Below are positions 9,498-17,680 of a stretch of 24,201 nt of DNA, one piece after another; the first letter of the stretch is position 1, and each line of letters opens with the position of its first letter. A program made the translations under genes and the position numbers. Below the pieces are notes generated by a model that had not been told where the DNA came from, ran no database searches, and was given only the letters and a program-made list of their open reading frames with translations. Source of the stretch: Nitrospirota bacterium (GTDB lineage Bacteria; NPL-UPA2; JAADIA01); assembly GCA_013151555.1 (NCBI GenBank), contig JAADIA010000055.1, positions 1-24,201 of the forward strand, written 5' to 3'.

Positions 9498-10849
9498 CCC
9501 GTCGTTATCTCCTTTATCTTCTTCAAGATGGAATTAACTATTCCCTTAGCTTCCTTTGCCGTCCTCGCTTCCGCAAACACCCGGATTACCGGTTCCGTTC
9601 CCGAAAGACGGATGTGCACCCAGGAACTTTCCCGAATCACCTTAATTCCATCTCTCCGGTCCAGTTTCTCCCCGGCAAATTTTCTCTCCATCGTTTCCAG
9701 GACCTTCTTCTTTTTATCCTCGGGGCAACCGATCTTTCTTTTTACCAAATAATAACGGGGGATAGATTCTGCCAGGGTAGAAATTCTCTCTCCCGATTCG
9801 GCTAAATATTGAAGGATGAGACCCATTCCCGCCAGACTGTCCCGGCCGTAATGAGCCCGGGGGTCAATAACACCTCCGTTCCCTTCCCCTCCGATTATCG
9901 CCCTGTGTCTCTTCATCCCTTCAACGACATTAATTTCTCCTATCTTCGTTCTCACCACCCGGCTCTTAAACTTTCGGGCGATATCGTCAATCATCCGGCT
10001 GGTAGAAAGGTTAACGACCACAGTACCTTTCTTCTTCCCGAGAACAAACTGTACCGCCAGAGCCACCGAATACTCTTCTCCCAGGGGAACGCCATTCTCA
10101 GAGATAATAGCCAACCTATCAGCGTCAGGGTCCTGGGCAAAACCAATATCTGCTCTCTTTTGTTTCACCAAAGAAGAGAGTCCGGATAAGTTCCCGGGAA
10201 GCGGCTCGGGAGTATGCGGAAAAGGTTCATTGACCTGACGGTTAATGCTCATCACCCGACAACCTAACTTTCTCAGGAAAATGGGCGTAATAACCGAACC
10301 CGCCCCGTTGACACAATCCAGGGCTACCCGGAATCTTTTTCTTCTGATGAGTTCTACATCCAGATAGTTTAGGATTATCCCTATATGGGTGGAAATAGAA
10401 GAAGAATCTTCGCGGACCTTGTTCAAAAGATTATCCCAGGAAGTTCTTTTTATCTTCTCTTGCCGATAAATATCCAGCAGCCCGGAGAACTGACGGGAAT
10501 TGAGAAAGACTCCTTCCCGGGTAAAAAATTTAAGGGCGTTCCAGTTCGCCGGATTGTGGCTGGCGGTTATAGCTATCCCTCCCGCTGCTTTCAATCTTTC
10601 TATCATCAATTGGATAGTCGGAGTGGGCACAATACCCACATCGATAACTTCACACCCGAGGGAAATCAACCCGGCAAAAACGGAGTGCCGGCACATTTCC
10701 CGGGAAAGACGACTATCGGTTCCCACCACTACTCTTCCGCTCTTAACAAATGTTCCATAAGCTGCGGCAAACTTAGAGAGGACCTCGGGAGTAAGAACTT
10801 CCCCTACCACACCTCTTACTCCGGAGACACTGAACATCAAAGGTTCCAT
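9494..10849 (-). CDS. glmM: Phosphoglucosamine mutase-type phosphohexomutase
   Basis: Alpha-D-phosphohexomutase superfamily, most likely converting glucosamine-6-phosphate to glucosamine-1-phosphate for UDP-GlcNAc and peptidoglycan. 451 residues. SGVRGVVGEVLT N-terminus; phosphoserine loop TASHNP (Ser97); metal loop DPDADR (Asp240, 242, 244); sugar loop GEGNGG (321-326); phosphate loop RLSGTEPVIRVFAEA (414-428). The overall pattern is nearer the archaeal-type GlmM / phosphomannomutase group than E. coli GlmM, so sugar specificity is inferred. The start at 10849 rather than the upstream in-frame ATG (10885) is decided by AAAGGAG (10859-10865) and by a promoter whose -10 box lies at 10876-10881; the longer form would begin upstream of the transcription start. 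Confidence 0.85.
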   Translation of the reverse strand: MEPLMFSVSGVRGVVGEVLTPEVLSKFAAAYGTFVKSGRVVVGTDSRLSREMCRHSVFAGLISLGCEVIDVGIVPTPTIQLMIERLKAAGGIAITASHNPANWNALKFFTREGVFLNSRQFSGLLDIYRQEKIKRTSWDNLLNKVREDSSSISTHIGIILNYLDVELIRRKRFRVALDCVNGAGSVITPIFLRKLGCRVMSINRQVNEPFPHTPEPLPGNLSGLSSLVKQKRADIGFAQDPDADRLAIISENGVPLGEEYSVALAVQFVLGKKKGTVVVNLSTSRMIDDIARKFKSRVVRTKIGEINVVEGMKRHRAIIGGEGNGGVIDPRAHYGRDSLAGMGLILQYLAESGERISTLAESIPRYYLVKRKIGCPEDKKKKVLETMERKFAGEKLDRRDGIKVIRESSWVHIRLSGTEPVIRVFAEARTAKEAKGIVNSILKKIKEITTG

Positions 10850-10875
10850 TCCCACACGCTCCTTTAAACATCCAG

Positions 10876-10904
10876 ATTTTATCACTCTTCTCCCCCCAAG
10901 TCAA
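10876..10904 (-). promoter_or_regulatory. Sigma-70 type promoter of glmM
   Basis: Minus strand: TTGACT (10899-10904), exactly 17 bp, TAAAAT (10876-10881). Predicted transcription start is near 10869, giving a leader of about 20 nt that begins just before the AAAGGAG ribosome binding site. The arrangement matches the smc promoter: the same -35 hexamer, the same spacing and a similarly short leader. Confidence 0.75.
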
Positions 10905-11045
10905 TCTTCGCCTTTCGGCAACCTTGCTTTCTCTTTGTTATAATTCCCCTAATTTAATTTTACTTTTCAGAGGAACATGCCTGCCGGAGAAGGGATCCTT
11001 TTCCTTTCCCGGAAGGCAATCATTTATAGCTTCGTCATATCGTCG

Positions 11046-12518
11046 TTAATCCCGGGCCCAGTTCATCGCCCTTTTTACTGCGTCTTTCCATTGGGAGTAG
11101 TAAAATTGTCTTTTATCCTCATCCAGATTGGGAGTAAACACCTTATCAATTTTCCTTGCCTGGAAAAACTCTTCTTTATCCCAGAATCCTGCGGTAATTC
11201 CAGAAATCCCGGCTGCCCCCAGGGCGGTAGTTTCAATCAATAGAGGCCTATCTATAATCATGTTGAGAATATCCGCTTGGAATTGCATAAGAAAATCGTT
11301 TTGTGTAGCTCCTCCATCGACCCTTAATTTTTTAAGTTTCATCCCGGAGACTCTTTCCATCTCCTCAATTACATCCCTCGTTTGATAAGCAATCGACTCC
11401 AATGCTGCCCTGGCAAGATGTTCCCGCTGCGTCCCCCTGGTAATTCCAATAATCATTCCCCGAGCCGAAGGATTCCAATATGGAGCTCCCAAACCTACCA
11501 GAGCCGGCACAAAATATACGCCTTCATTGGAATCAAGTGACTTAGCCATCGTTTCCGTATCAGCAGACGACTCAACAATCTGCAAACCGTCTCTTAACCA
11601 TTGCAGGCAAGCTCCTCCGACAAAGACACTTCCTTCTATGGCATAATTAACTTCTCCCTTAATTTTCCAGGCAATTGTATTTATTAATCTCCCGGTTGGA
11701 AGCAAGTCCTTCCCCGTTGAAGTCATTATAAACAATCCGGTCCCATAAGTATTTTTTACTATTCCCGGCTCCCATCCTCCCTGGGTAAAAAGAGAAGCTT
11801 GTTGATCTCCTAAAATTCCGGTTATGGGTATCTCTTTCCCGGCAATTTTCTCATCTATGTTTCCAAAATGTCCTCCACTTTCCTTCACCCGGGGGAAAAT
11901 GCTTCTGGGCAGACCAAAGATATTCAATAACTCATCATCATAATCCAAGGTTTTTATATTGTAACAGAGGGTACGGGAAGCATTACTTGGTTCCGTGGCA
12001 TGAACCTTCCCCCCGGTTAAGTTCCATAAAACCCAGCTGTCAACCGTTCCAAAAATTATCTCGCCTGTGTCAACTTGTTCTTTCACGCCTTGGACATTTT
12101 CCATTATCCACTTGATCTTTGTTGCCGAGAAATAGGGATCTAAAGTGAGTCCTGTTTTCTCTTTTACAGTAGCTGAGTGTTCAGATAGTTGTTCACATAT
12201 CGCCTGCGTTCTCCGGCACTGCCAGACAAGAGCATTATAAACAGGTTTCCCGGTCCTTTTATTCCATAATACCGTTGTCTCTCTCTGGTTAGCAATCCCT
12301 ACAGCTACAACATTATCGCTTTTTACCTCCGCCAGAACATCTTGTAAGGCTTTGCAGGTAGTATCCCAGATATCAAGGGGATTATGTTCCACCCATCCCG
12401 GCCGGGGAAATATTTGCGGAAATTCATAATAGGACTTTGCCACCATCTTTCCTTCTTGAGAAAAGGCAATAACTCTGTTCCCCGTTGTGCCAAGGTCAAT
12501 AGCCAGAACCACCTTCAT
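11046..12518 (-). CDS. glpK: Glycerol kinase
   Basis: Phosphorylates glycerol to sn-glycerol-3-phosphate. 490 residues, FGGY family, colinear with E. coli GlpK. The glycerol contacts known in E. coli have counterparts: R79/E80 in ANQRETT, Y129 in DPYFSATK, D238 in GDQQASLF. FGGY blocks NTYGTGLF, GLGAPYW and LRVDGGATQNDFLMQFQADI are intact, as is the C-terminal QWKDAVKRAMNW. The N-terminal phosphate-binding motif reads DLGTTGNR instead of the usual DQGTTSSR. The start MKVVLAIDLGTT (12518) has GGGAGGG close upstream. The in-frame extension to 12629 reads through repeats and is rejected. No glpF or glpD lies adjacent. The gap to glmM is 196 bp and contains the glmM promoter. Confidence 0.93.
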   Translation of the reverse strand: MKVVLAIDLGTTGNRVIAFSQEGKMVAKSYYEFPQIFPRPGWVEHNPLDIWDTTCKALQDVLAEVKSDNVVAVGIANQRETTVLWNKRTGKPVYNALVWQCRRTQAICEQLSEHSATVKEKTGLTLDPYFSATKIKWIMENVQGVKEQVDTGEIIFGTVDSWVLWNLTGGKVHATEPSNASRTLCYNIKTLDYDDELLNIFGLPRSIFPRVKESGGHFGNIDEKIAGKEIPITGILGDQQASLFTQGGWEPGIVKNTYGTGLFIMTSTGKDLLPTGRLINTIAWKIKGEVNYAIEGSVFVGGACLQWLRDGLQIVESSADTETMAKSLDSNEGVYFVPALVGLGAPYWNPSARGMIIGITRGTQREHLARAALESIAYQTRDVIEEMERVSGMKLKKLRVDGGATQNDFLMQFQADILNMIIDRPLLIETTALGAAGISGITAGFWDKEEFFQARKIDKVFTPNLDEDKRQFYYSQWKDAVKRAMNWARD

Positions 12519-13130
12519 ATATTTCCCTCCCCGCAAACTTTTCACCACGGAAACATTGTTAACCACGGAACCGGGTTTGTTCCTAAAAGTGTAATTACCC
12601 ACAATCTTCTTCATAATCCTGTCAATCAAAACCTTATTTCGACAGGATAAACAGGATTAACAAGATATTAATTTTATAACAACGACTTCTCCAATGAATA
12701 TTCTCCAAGAAAACTTCTTAACCACAGAGACACGGAGAACACAGAGAAATACTTAAAAAATTTATAACAACAGATTATTACAGGATTATTTTTTAAAATT
12801 TAAAGAAAAATGTAAGATATTAATTCTTCCGTGTTTCCTTAGTTCCGTGCTTCTGCGGTTAACGTCTTTTATGATTTCCTTTGATTTTCTTCGGTGTTTT
12901 TCAGGGTTTGTTTTTTGATTTACACGATATTTTTATCTTGTCTATCCAGTTAATCCTGTCTGAATTTCTTTAATGATTCTTTCTCTTACTACTATTTTGG
13001 GAGAAGAGCCGAAAAATATAATTCACCCTTCTTTACCCTAAATTTATTATTCCGTGTTCCCGTGGTCTTTCTTAAAGTATTTATCTTTTTTCCTTGTCCA
13101 ATAAGTAAGAAAGACTCCTATAGCACCAAG
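12519..13130. repeat. 612-bp gene-free region with nested inverted repeats
   Basis: Outer pair: 12641-12667 (GACAGGATAAACAGGATT, then AACAAGATA) and 12934-12960, whose reverse complement matches at 23 of 27 positions. Inner pair: 12718-12739 (TTAACCACAGAGACACGG, then AGAA) and 12827-12862, with matching TTAACC...CACGGA units. The inner pair belongs to the CACGGAAGCAC vocabulary and the outer to the GGATTAACAGGAT vocabulary, so two unrelated unit types are nested about one centre. Further single units occur at 12543-12575 (ACCACGG) and 12615-12624. The rest is AT-rich. No ORF with coding character, tRNA or terminator was seen. Confidence 0.75.
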
Positions 13131-14009
13131 TTAATAATCCCACGCGGCCGAATCCGGTAAAAGACATTGTTTTTGTTTATCCCAGTCAGAAGGGACTGTT
13201 TGAGGAACCTGCCGCGGGCGTATCGGACAACAGCTGCAGGGAGGAAAACCGTCTTTACCTTTGCGCAAGATACCGGAAACAACCTCGAAACAGTCTTTAA
13301 GCTGAAAAAAGACCGCCCGGCAGTTTCCGATTAGAACTTCCTTTTGCAACTTCCGCGCCTGCATTTCCTTATCATATTTTCCTCCGTCAGAGAACGGACA
13401 CTTCTCCCCTCGATAACCCCAGGTACGAGCTTCTACCTTGCGGCCATCCGGCAACACCATAGGGTAAGTTTCCGTCCGCAAACCTAAACAGGGAGCGCCC
13501 ACGAACGTTTCCACTACATGATGGAAAGTATTCACGGCATACCCGACCCCCAAGAGAAGACAAGACCCTCCATCAGCGTAGAGAAGCCCTAAAGGGGATT
13601 GCGGCCCCATAGTTAATGTTCGATGATGAAATTCGGTATATCGTCGACCATTTTTTCCCCAGGCAGCGAAAGAGTGCGTAGGGTTCCAGCTCCTGTACAC
13701 CCCGGGCATCCTCCAGAACAAGTCCGGAATGGCGCCATTGGTAGTAGGAGTCTCCCCGGGATGGAAATAGCCCGGGCCCCCTTCTTTAAAAGGTGCTCCA
13801 TGATTAAAAGAGGGCATCAAAAGCGTCCCTTTCGGTGTTACCAGCTCCATTAAGGCTTCAACAACCGTACGGGGGCCACCCTCTACGCGGCCAAAACTTT
13901 TCAAGGACGAATGCACGATCATATTAATTCCGGGAGTTATGCCCAACTTGCGCAAGCCGGAGCTGATATCTTCTTTGTTCACCTGAGATATAGGTAATGA
14001 GCTAACCAT
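13131..14009 (-). CDS. AAC(3)-family (Antibiotic_NAT) N-acetyltransferase
   Basis: 292 residues of the aminoglycoside 3-N-acetyltransferase superfamily, which uses acetyl-CoA; many members do not act on antibiotics. Visible blocks: VHSSLKSFGRVEGGPRTVVEA (32-52), GTLLMPSFNHG (61-71), SWNPTHSFAAWG (107-118, His112), GPQSPLGLLYADGG (135-148), LLLGVGYAVNTFHHVVE (151-167, with the family's HxxE). C-terminal cysteines CSCC (258-261) are followed by PIRPR. GGAGGG lies 8 nt before the ATG. The gene stands alone, with repeats downstream and 111 bp to the regulator upstream. The substrate cannot be read from sequence, and calling it a resistance gene would be unjustified. Confidence 0.8.
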   Translation of the reverse strand: MVSSLPISQVNKEDISSGLRKLGITPGINMIVHSSLKSFGRVEGGPRTVVEALMELVTPKGTLLMPSFNHGAPFKEGGPGYFHPGETPTTNGAIPDLFWRMPGVYRSWNPTHSFAAWGKNGRRYTEFHHRTLTMGPQSPLGLLYADGGSCLLLGVGYAVNTFHHVVETFVGAPCLGLRTETYPMVLPDGRKVEARTWGYRGEKCPFSDGGKYDKEMQARKLQKEVLIGNCRAVFFQLKDCFEVVSGILRKGKDGFPPCSCCPIRPRQVPQTVPSDWDKQKQCLLPDSAAWDY

Positions 14010-14120
14010 GACAATTACCCTCCAATTTCCAATATAGTATACTTGCCTTTATCCATCTATTCTGTAGTGCTGCTCTTTTACCTTATTCCAACCGGCAGAG
14101 ATTATTGATCCCTTTCCCTA

Positions 14121-15473
14121 TCACTCTAATTCCAATTCTTTCATCTTGCGATAGAGAGTGCTGACACCAATACCCAAGATCTTAGCCACTTTCACCCGTT
14201 TTCCTTTCGCTTGAGAGAGAGTCCTTCTAATCACTTCTTTCTCTATCTCTTTCAGACTCATTCCTACCTCGATGGGAATAATAGCTTTATGTCTATCTCC
14301 CAGATTAAAACTGGAAGGCAGGTCCTTGAGGTCTATAATATTACCCCGGCAGAGAGCTACCGCCCTCTCGATAGCATTCTCCAACTCCCTGATGTTCCCC
14401 CGCCAGTCATAATTCCATAAAGCATCAAGGGCTGAGCGAGAAATGCCCTGGATTTTTTTATCATTCTCCCGGTTATATTTGGCCAGAAAATGGTCAACGA
14501 GAAGGGGAATATCTTCTCTTCTTTCCCGCAGGGGGGGGATAACAATGTTAACTACATTCAAACGATAATAGAGATCTTCCCGGAATTTTCCCTGTTCAAC
14601 TGCCTCTTTTAAATTGGCATTGGTGGCTGCAATTAGGCGGACATCAAGTTTAATTGTTGTATTTCCCCCAACTCTTTCAAATTCCCGTTCCTGGAGAATA
14701 CGAAGGAGCTTGATCTGCGTCAGACGAGGGATTTCGCTTATTTCATCTAAGAAGAGGGTCCCCCCATCAGCTAATTCGAATCTTCCTTTTCTCTGGCTGA
14801 TAGCTCCGGTGAAAGCTCCCTTTTCATGCCCGAAAAGTTCGCTCTCCAGAACCCCATCCGAGAGAGAAGCACAGCTAACTTTGATGAAAGGTTTATGAGC
14901 CCGGGGACTGCTATAATGAATAGCTGAAGCCAGAAGCTCTTTCCCCGTGCCGCTCTCTCCTTCTAAGAGAACAGTGGACTTCGTAGGAGCTATCTGAAGA
15001 ATAGTCTCGAATATGGATTGCATCCTCGGAGCCTGACCAATAATATTCTCTAATTTATATCTTTTCTTCAGTTCCTGACGTAGATAGACATTTTCCCGAA
15101 GGAGCACCTGCCTACCCAGAGCTTTCCGGATAAGGTGTTTAAGATGCCCGACATTAATAGGTTTGGTAAGATAATCCTCAGCCCCTTCCCGAATCGCTTC
15201 TATGGCCGATTCGATAGTTCCATAGGCAGTAATCAGAATCACGGCTACCTCCGGCCTAAGTCTCTTTGCTTCTTTCAGAATCTTTAAACCATCGGCTCCA
15301 GGCAGTTTCAAATCGGTAAGAAGCAAATCCAGGTTCTCTCGACGCACTTTCCTCAAGGCATCGTTACCATCCTCGCTTAAGATTACCTGATAGCCTTCCT
15401 TCTTCAGCACCCGGCAAAGTCCTTCCCGCGTATTCTTATCGTCTTCTACAACTAATATGTTAGCCGGAGGCAT
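14121..15473 (-). CDS. NtrC-family sigma-54-dependent response regulator
   Basis: 450 residues in three domains. Receiver (1-120): acidic pair in VVEDDKN, phosphoacceptor D54 in TDLKLPGADG, K104 in TKPIN. AAA+ activator domain (about 140-370): Walker A GESGTGKE (172-179), GAFTGA loop (219-224) for contacting sigma-54, Walker B GTLFLDEI (238-245), arginine motif FREDLYYRLNV. C-terminal Fis-type helix-turn-helix (about 405-450: AKILGIGVSTLYRKMKEL). With the GAFTGA loop intact it should activate sigma-54 promoters; target genes are unknown. GGAGGAG is 8 nt before the ATG. The kinase upstream in the same direction is its likely partner. Confidence 0.95.
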   Translation of the reverse strand: MPPANILVVEDDKNTREGLCRVLKKEGYQVILSEDGNDALRKVRRENLDLLLTDLKLPGADGLKILKEAKRLRPEVAVILITAYGTIESAIEAIREGAEDYLTKPINVGHLKHLIRKALGRQVLLRENVYLRQELKKRYKLENIIGQAPRMQSIFETILQIAPTKSTVLLEGESGTGKELLASAIHYSSPRAHKPFIKVSCASLSDGVLESELFGHEKGAFTGAISQRKGRFELADGGTLFLDEISEIPRLTQIKLLRILQEREFERVGGNTTIKLDVRLIAATNANLKEAVEQGKFREDLYYRLNVVNIVIPPLRERREDIPLLVDHFLAKYNRENDKKIQGISRSALDALWNYDWRGNIRELENAIERAVALCRGNIIDLKDLPSSFNLGDRHKAIIPIEVGMSLKEIEKEVIRRTLSQAKGKRVKVAKILGIGVSTLYRKMKELELE

Positions 15474-15695
15474 TATTTATACTCCTCCCTAAACAAAAGG
15501 ACAACCAGGGCGCTCCCATATGCAGGAACAGGATCGCTTGCCTATCTTTGTTAAATATCGGCAGAGCCGGTTTAATAAAAATTTTGGACATGGCAATTTT
15601 TCTCCATTCTGATAATATAAACAGGCTGCCACGAAATTCGTTCCGGTTTGTAATTGCGCGAATTTCTCCAACCCGGACAGACTGCCGGAATAGTT
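15474..15695. other. 222-bp spacer between the histidine kinase and its regulator
   Basis: This gap is longer than usual for an NtrB/NtrC-type pair. The minus strand has short open frames but none with coding character or a recognisable product. A TGGCAG followed by TTTAT (about 15618-15632) is only half of a sigma-54 site. No hairpin with a U-tract is visible. It may carry a separate promoter for the regulator. Confidence 0.4.
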
Positions 15696-16808
15696 TTAAT
15701 TGGTATAATCATCAAGGGCAACGCTCTTGTGACGTCCTAAGTATAAAGGAAGGCGAAGGATAACTCTCGTCCCCGAATTTTCTTTGCTTTCTACCTGAAT
15801 GTCCCCGCCATGCTCATTGACAATCTTCCGGGTGATAGAAAGTCCCAATCCTGCTCCCTCCTCACGCGTAGTAAAAAAGAAATCGAATATCTTTTCCTGA
15901 GCCTTCTCAGGAATTCCCACGCCGCTATCTCTTATCTCTATCTCTACCCAGTTTTCCCGGCTTCGGGTTATTAAGTGAAGTTCACCTCCCTGCGGCATAG
16001 CCTGGATACTGTTTATAATTACATTGAGTATTGCCTGGCGAATCTTCTTGGCATCTACCTGAACAGTAGGAAGCTTCTTGCGATAACCTTTCCTGATCTT
16101 AACTCCTCTCTTCACCGCTTCCGGTTGAATAAGACTCAGAGTACCATTTAAAATTTGATTGATGTCCGTGGTCTCTACGTTCAGAGAAGGGGGCTTGTCG
16201 AAACTCAGGAAATCGTGCACAGACTCATTTAACCGGTGGATCTCATCGCTAATGACCTTCATTAATCTTAGGGGTTCCTCCCTCAATTCCTCCTTGACAA
16301 GCCCCTCGACCTCCTCTTGCAGCAGTTCCAGGCTTATGGCAATAGAATTTAAAGGGTTCCTTATCTCGTGGGCCATCCAGGAAGAAAGACTCCCTAGAGT
16401 AGTCAGCCGAGCTACTTCTTCTACCTCCTTCTCCATCCTCTTGACAGCACTGATATCTTTGAATAAAGCTACCATCCCCTCAATGTTTCCCTCCCGACTA
16501 CGAAGAGGGGTAATGGTTGCACTGAGAGTCTTTGACTGAGGATAAGTGATACCTATTTCCCGATTAACAATTTCTTTCCCTTCGCTTCTTACCTGACGGA
16601 AGAGGTTGATAACCGCCAACTCGTTTATAGATTCAGTCAGCTTCCTTCCCAGGATTTCCTCTCGTTTTATCCCGAACACCTCCTCAGCATGATTATTTAA
16701 AAGGGCAACTTTATCTTCCCTGTCGGTAACCACCATTCCTTCTCCCAGACTATAGAGAATAGCACTCAGCAAATCTTTCCTTTCCAATAATACCTTTTCT
16801 ATCATCAA
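15696..16808 (-). CDS. Soluble PAS-domain sensor histidine kinase (NtrB/AtoS-like)
   Basis: 370 residues. PAS domain at about 10-120 (LGEGMVVTDREDKVALLNNHAEEVFG). HisKA with phospho-acceptor His147 in SSWMAHEIRNPLNSI. HATPase with N-box NVIINSIQAMPQGG (about 262-275), G1 DSGVGIP (294-300), F-box FDFFFTT and G2 GAGLGLS (318-324). No membrane segment or signal peptide, so it should sense a cytoplasmic cue through PAS. AGGAAGG precedes the tandem ATG start. The PHP gene ends 35 bp upstream, so it is probably co-transcribed with it. Its partner is the sigma-54 activator downstream. Confidence 0.93.
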   Translation of the reverse strand: MMIEKVLLERKDLLSAILYSLGEGMVVTDREDKVALLNNHAEEVFGIKREEILGRKLTESINELAVINLFRQVRSEGKEIVNREIGITYPQSKTLSATITPLRSREGNIEGMVALFKDISAVKRMEKEVEEVARLTTLGSLSSWMAHEIRNPLNSIAISLELLQEEVEGLVKEELREEPLRLMKVISDEIHRLNESVHDFLSFDKPPSLNVETTDINQILNGTLSLIQPEAVKRGVKIRKGYRKKLPTVQVDAKKIRQAILNVIINSIQAMPQGGELHLITRSRENWVEIEIRDSGVGIPEKAQEKIFDFFFTTREEGAGLGLSITRKIVNEHGGDIQVESKENSGTRVILRLPLYLGRHKSVALDDYTN

Positions 16809-16843
16809 AATCCTTCCTGTGACAGGCAGTTATGTTATTTGCG

Positions 16844-17662
16844 TCACCTGGCTTCTTTCAACTTTTCCAGACAGGAATAAGGAACCTTAACTTTTCCTAT
16901 CAAGATTTCCCTTTTAGCTAAACCGTGACAATCGGAACCTCCGGTGGGAATAAGATCATACCGATAAGCTAACTCTTCATAGCGATGAGAGGATTCCAAA
17001 TCATGATTGGTGCAGTAAACCTCTATCCCCCGGAGCCCATCTTTAATCAACGAGGGAATCAATTCATCGTTCCCTAAGAGGGAAGGATGAGCTAAAACAG
17101 GAATGCCGCCTACGCCGACGATCAGCTTCATGGCTCCCTCCGGAGTAAACCGATATTTTTTAACATAAGCAGGCCCTTCATCGCCAATATATCTTCTGAA
17201 AACCTCATCCACAGAGTTAACGTACCCTGCCTGAAGAATAACCCGAGCCAAATGAAGCCGCCCCATGGCTCCTTCCCCGGCCATCTTTTCCACCTCCGGA
17301 AAAGAAATAACTACTCCCAGTTCTCGCAACTTTTCAACCATTTTCTTTGCCCGGTCCATCCTCACCTTTTGCAACATCCCCAATTTATCTTGTAGTTCTT
17401 TATCCTGCCAGTCAAGGTAATAACCTAAGATATGTATTTCTTTGTTATCGACTTCGGCAGTCAGTTCCACTCCCGGCACAACTTCCAACTGATACTTCCG
17501 GGACAAAGCCAGGGCAGAACCGACTCCTCTCAAGCTATCATGGTCAGTAATGCTGATAGCTGTTAGATTATTTTTAACGGCATACTCGACCACTTCTTCG
17601 GGGGATAAAGTTCCGTCAGAAAAACGAGTATGGATATGCAAATCGATATATTTCTCTTCCAT
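16844..17662 (-). CDS. PHP-domain metal-dependent phosphoesterase (YciV/RNase AM-like)
   Basis: 272 residues, PHP superfamily. Metal-binding motifs: HIHTRFSDG (His9, His11, Asp16), ITDHDS (Asp40, His41), PGVELTAE, LAHPS and the C-terminal GGSDCHG. The inserted helical segment MGRLHLARVI lies between the halves, as in the YciV/TrpH group. Characterised relatives (E. coli YciV/RNase AM and the C. violaceum Cv1693 enzyme) act on nucleoside 3',5'-bisphosphates or RNA 5' ends; extending that to this gene is inference. It lies 18 bp after the glycosyltransferase and 35 bp before the kinase, so it is inside one transcription unit. Confidence 0.9.
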   Translation of the reverse strand: MEEKYIDLHIHTRFSDGTLSPEEVVEYAVKNNLTAISITDHDSLRGVGSALALSRKYQLEVVPGVELTAEVDNKEIHILGYYLDWQDKELQDKLGMLQKVRMDRAKKMVEKLRELGVVISFPEVEKMAGEGAMGRLHLARVILQAGYVNSVDEVFRRYIGDEGPAYVKKYRFTPEGAMKLIVGVGGIPVLAHPSLLGNDELIPSLIKDGLRGIEVYCTNHDLESSHRYEELAYRYDLIPTGGSDCHGLAKREILIGKVKVPYSCLEKLKEAR

Positions 17663-17680
17663 CTAAGGTATCACATCCTT

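Noticed and set aside
12519-13130. CRISPR array or tRNA in the largest gap
   Set aside because: Repeats are degenerate, inverted and irregularly spaced, with no uniform spacers. No cloverleaf with a T-arm was seen.
13131-14009. Antibiotic resistance gene
   Set aside because: Membership in the AAC(3) superfamily does not show aminoglycoside activity; many members act on other substrates and no mobile resistance context is visible.
15618-15632. Sigma-54 promoter before the NtrC-type regulator
   Set aside because: TGGCAG is present, but the -12 element lacks TGC at the required spacing.
15489-15671. 60-residue minus-strand ORF in the kinase-regulator gap
   Set aside because: No domain, Cys/Trp-rich random composition and no clear Shine-Dalgarno. 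Left as non-coding spacer.
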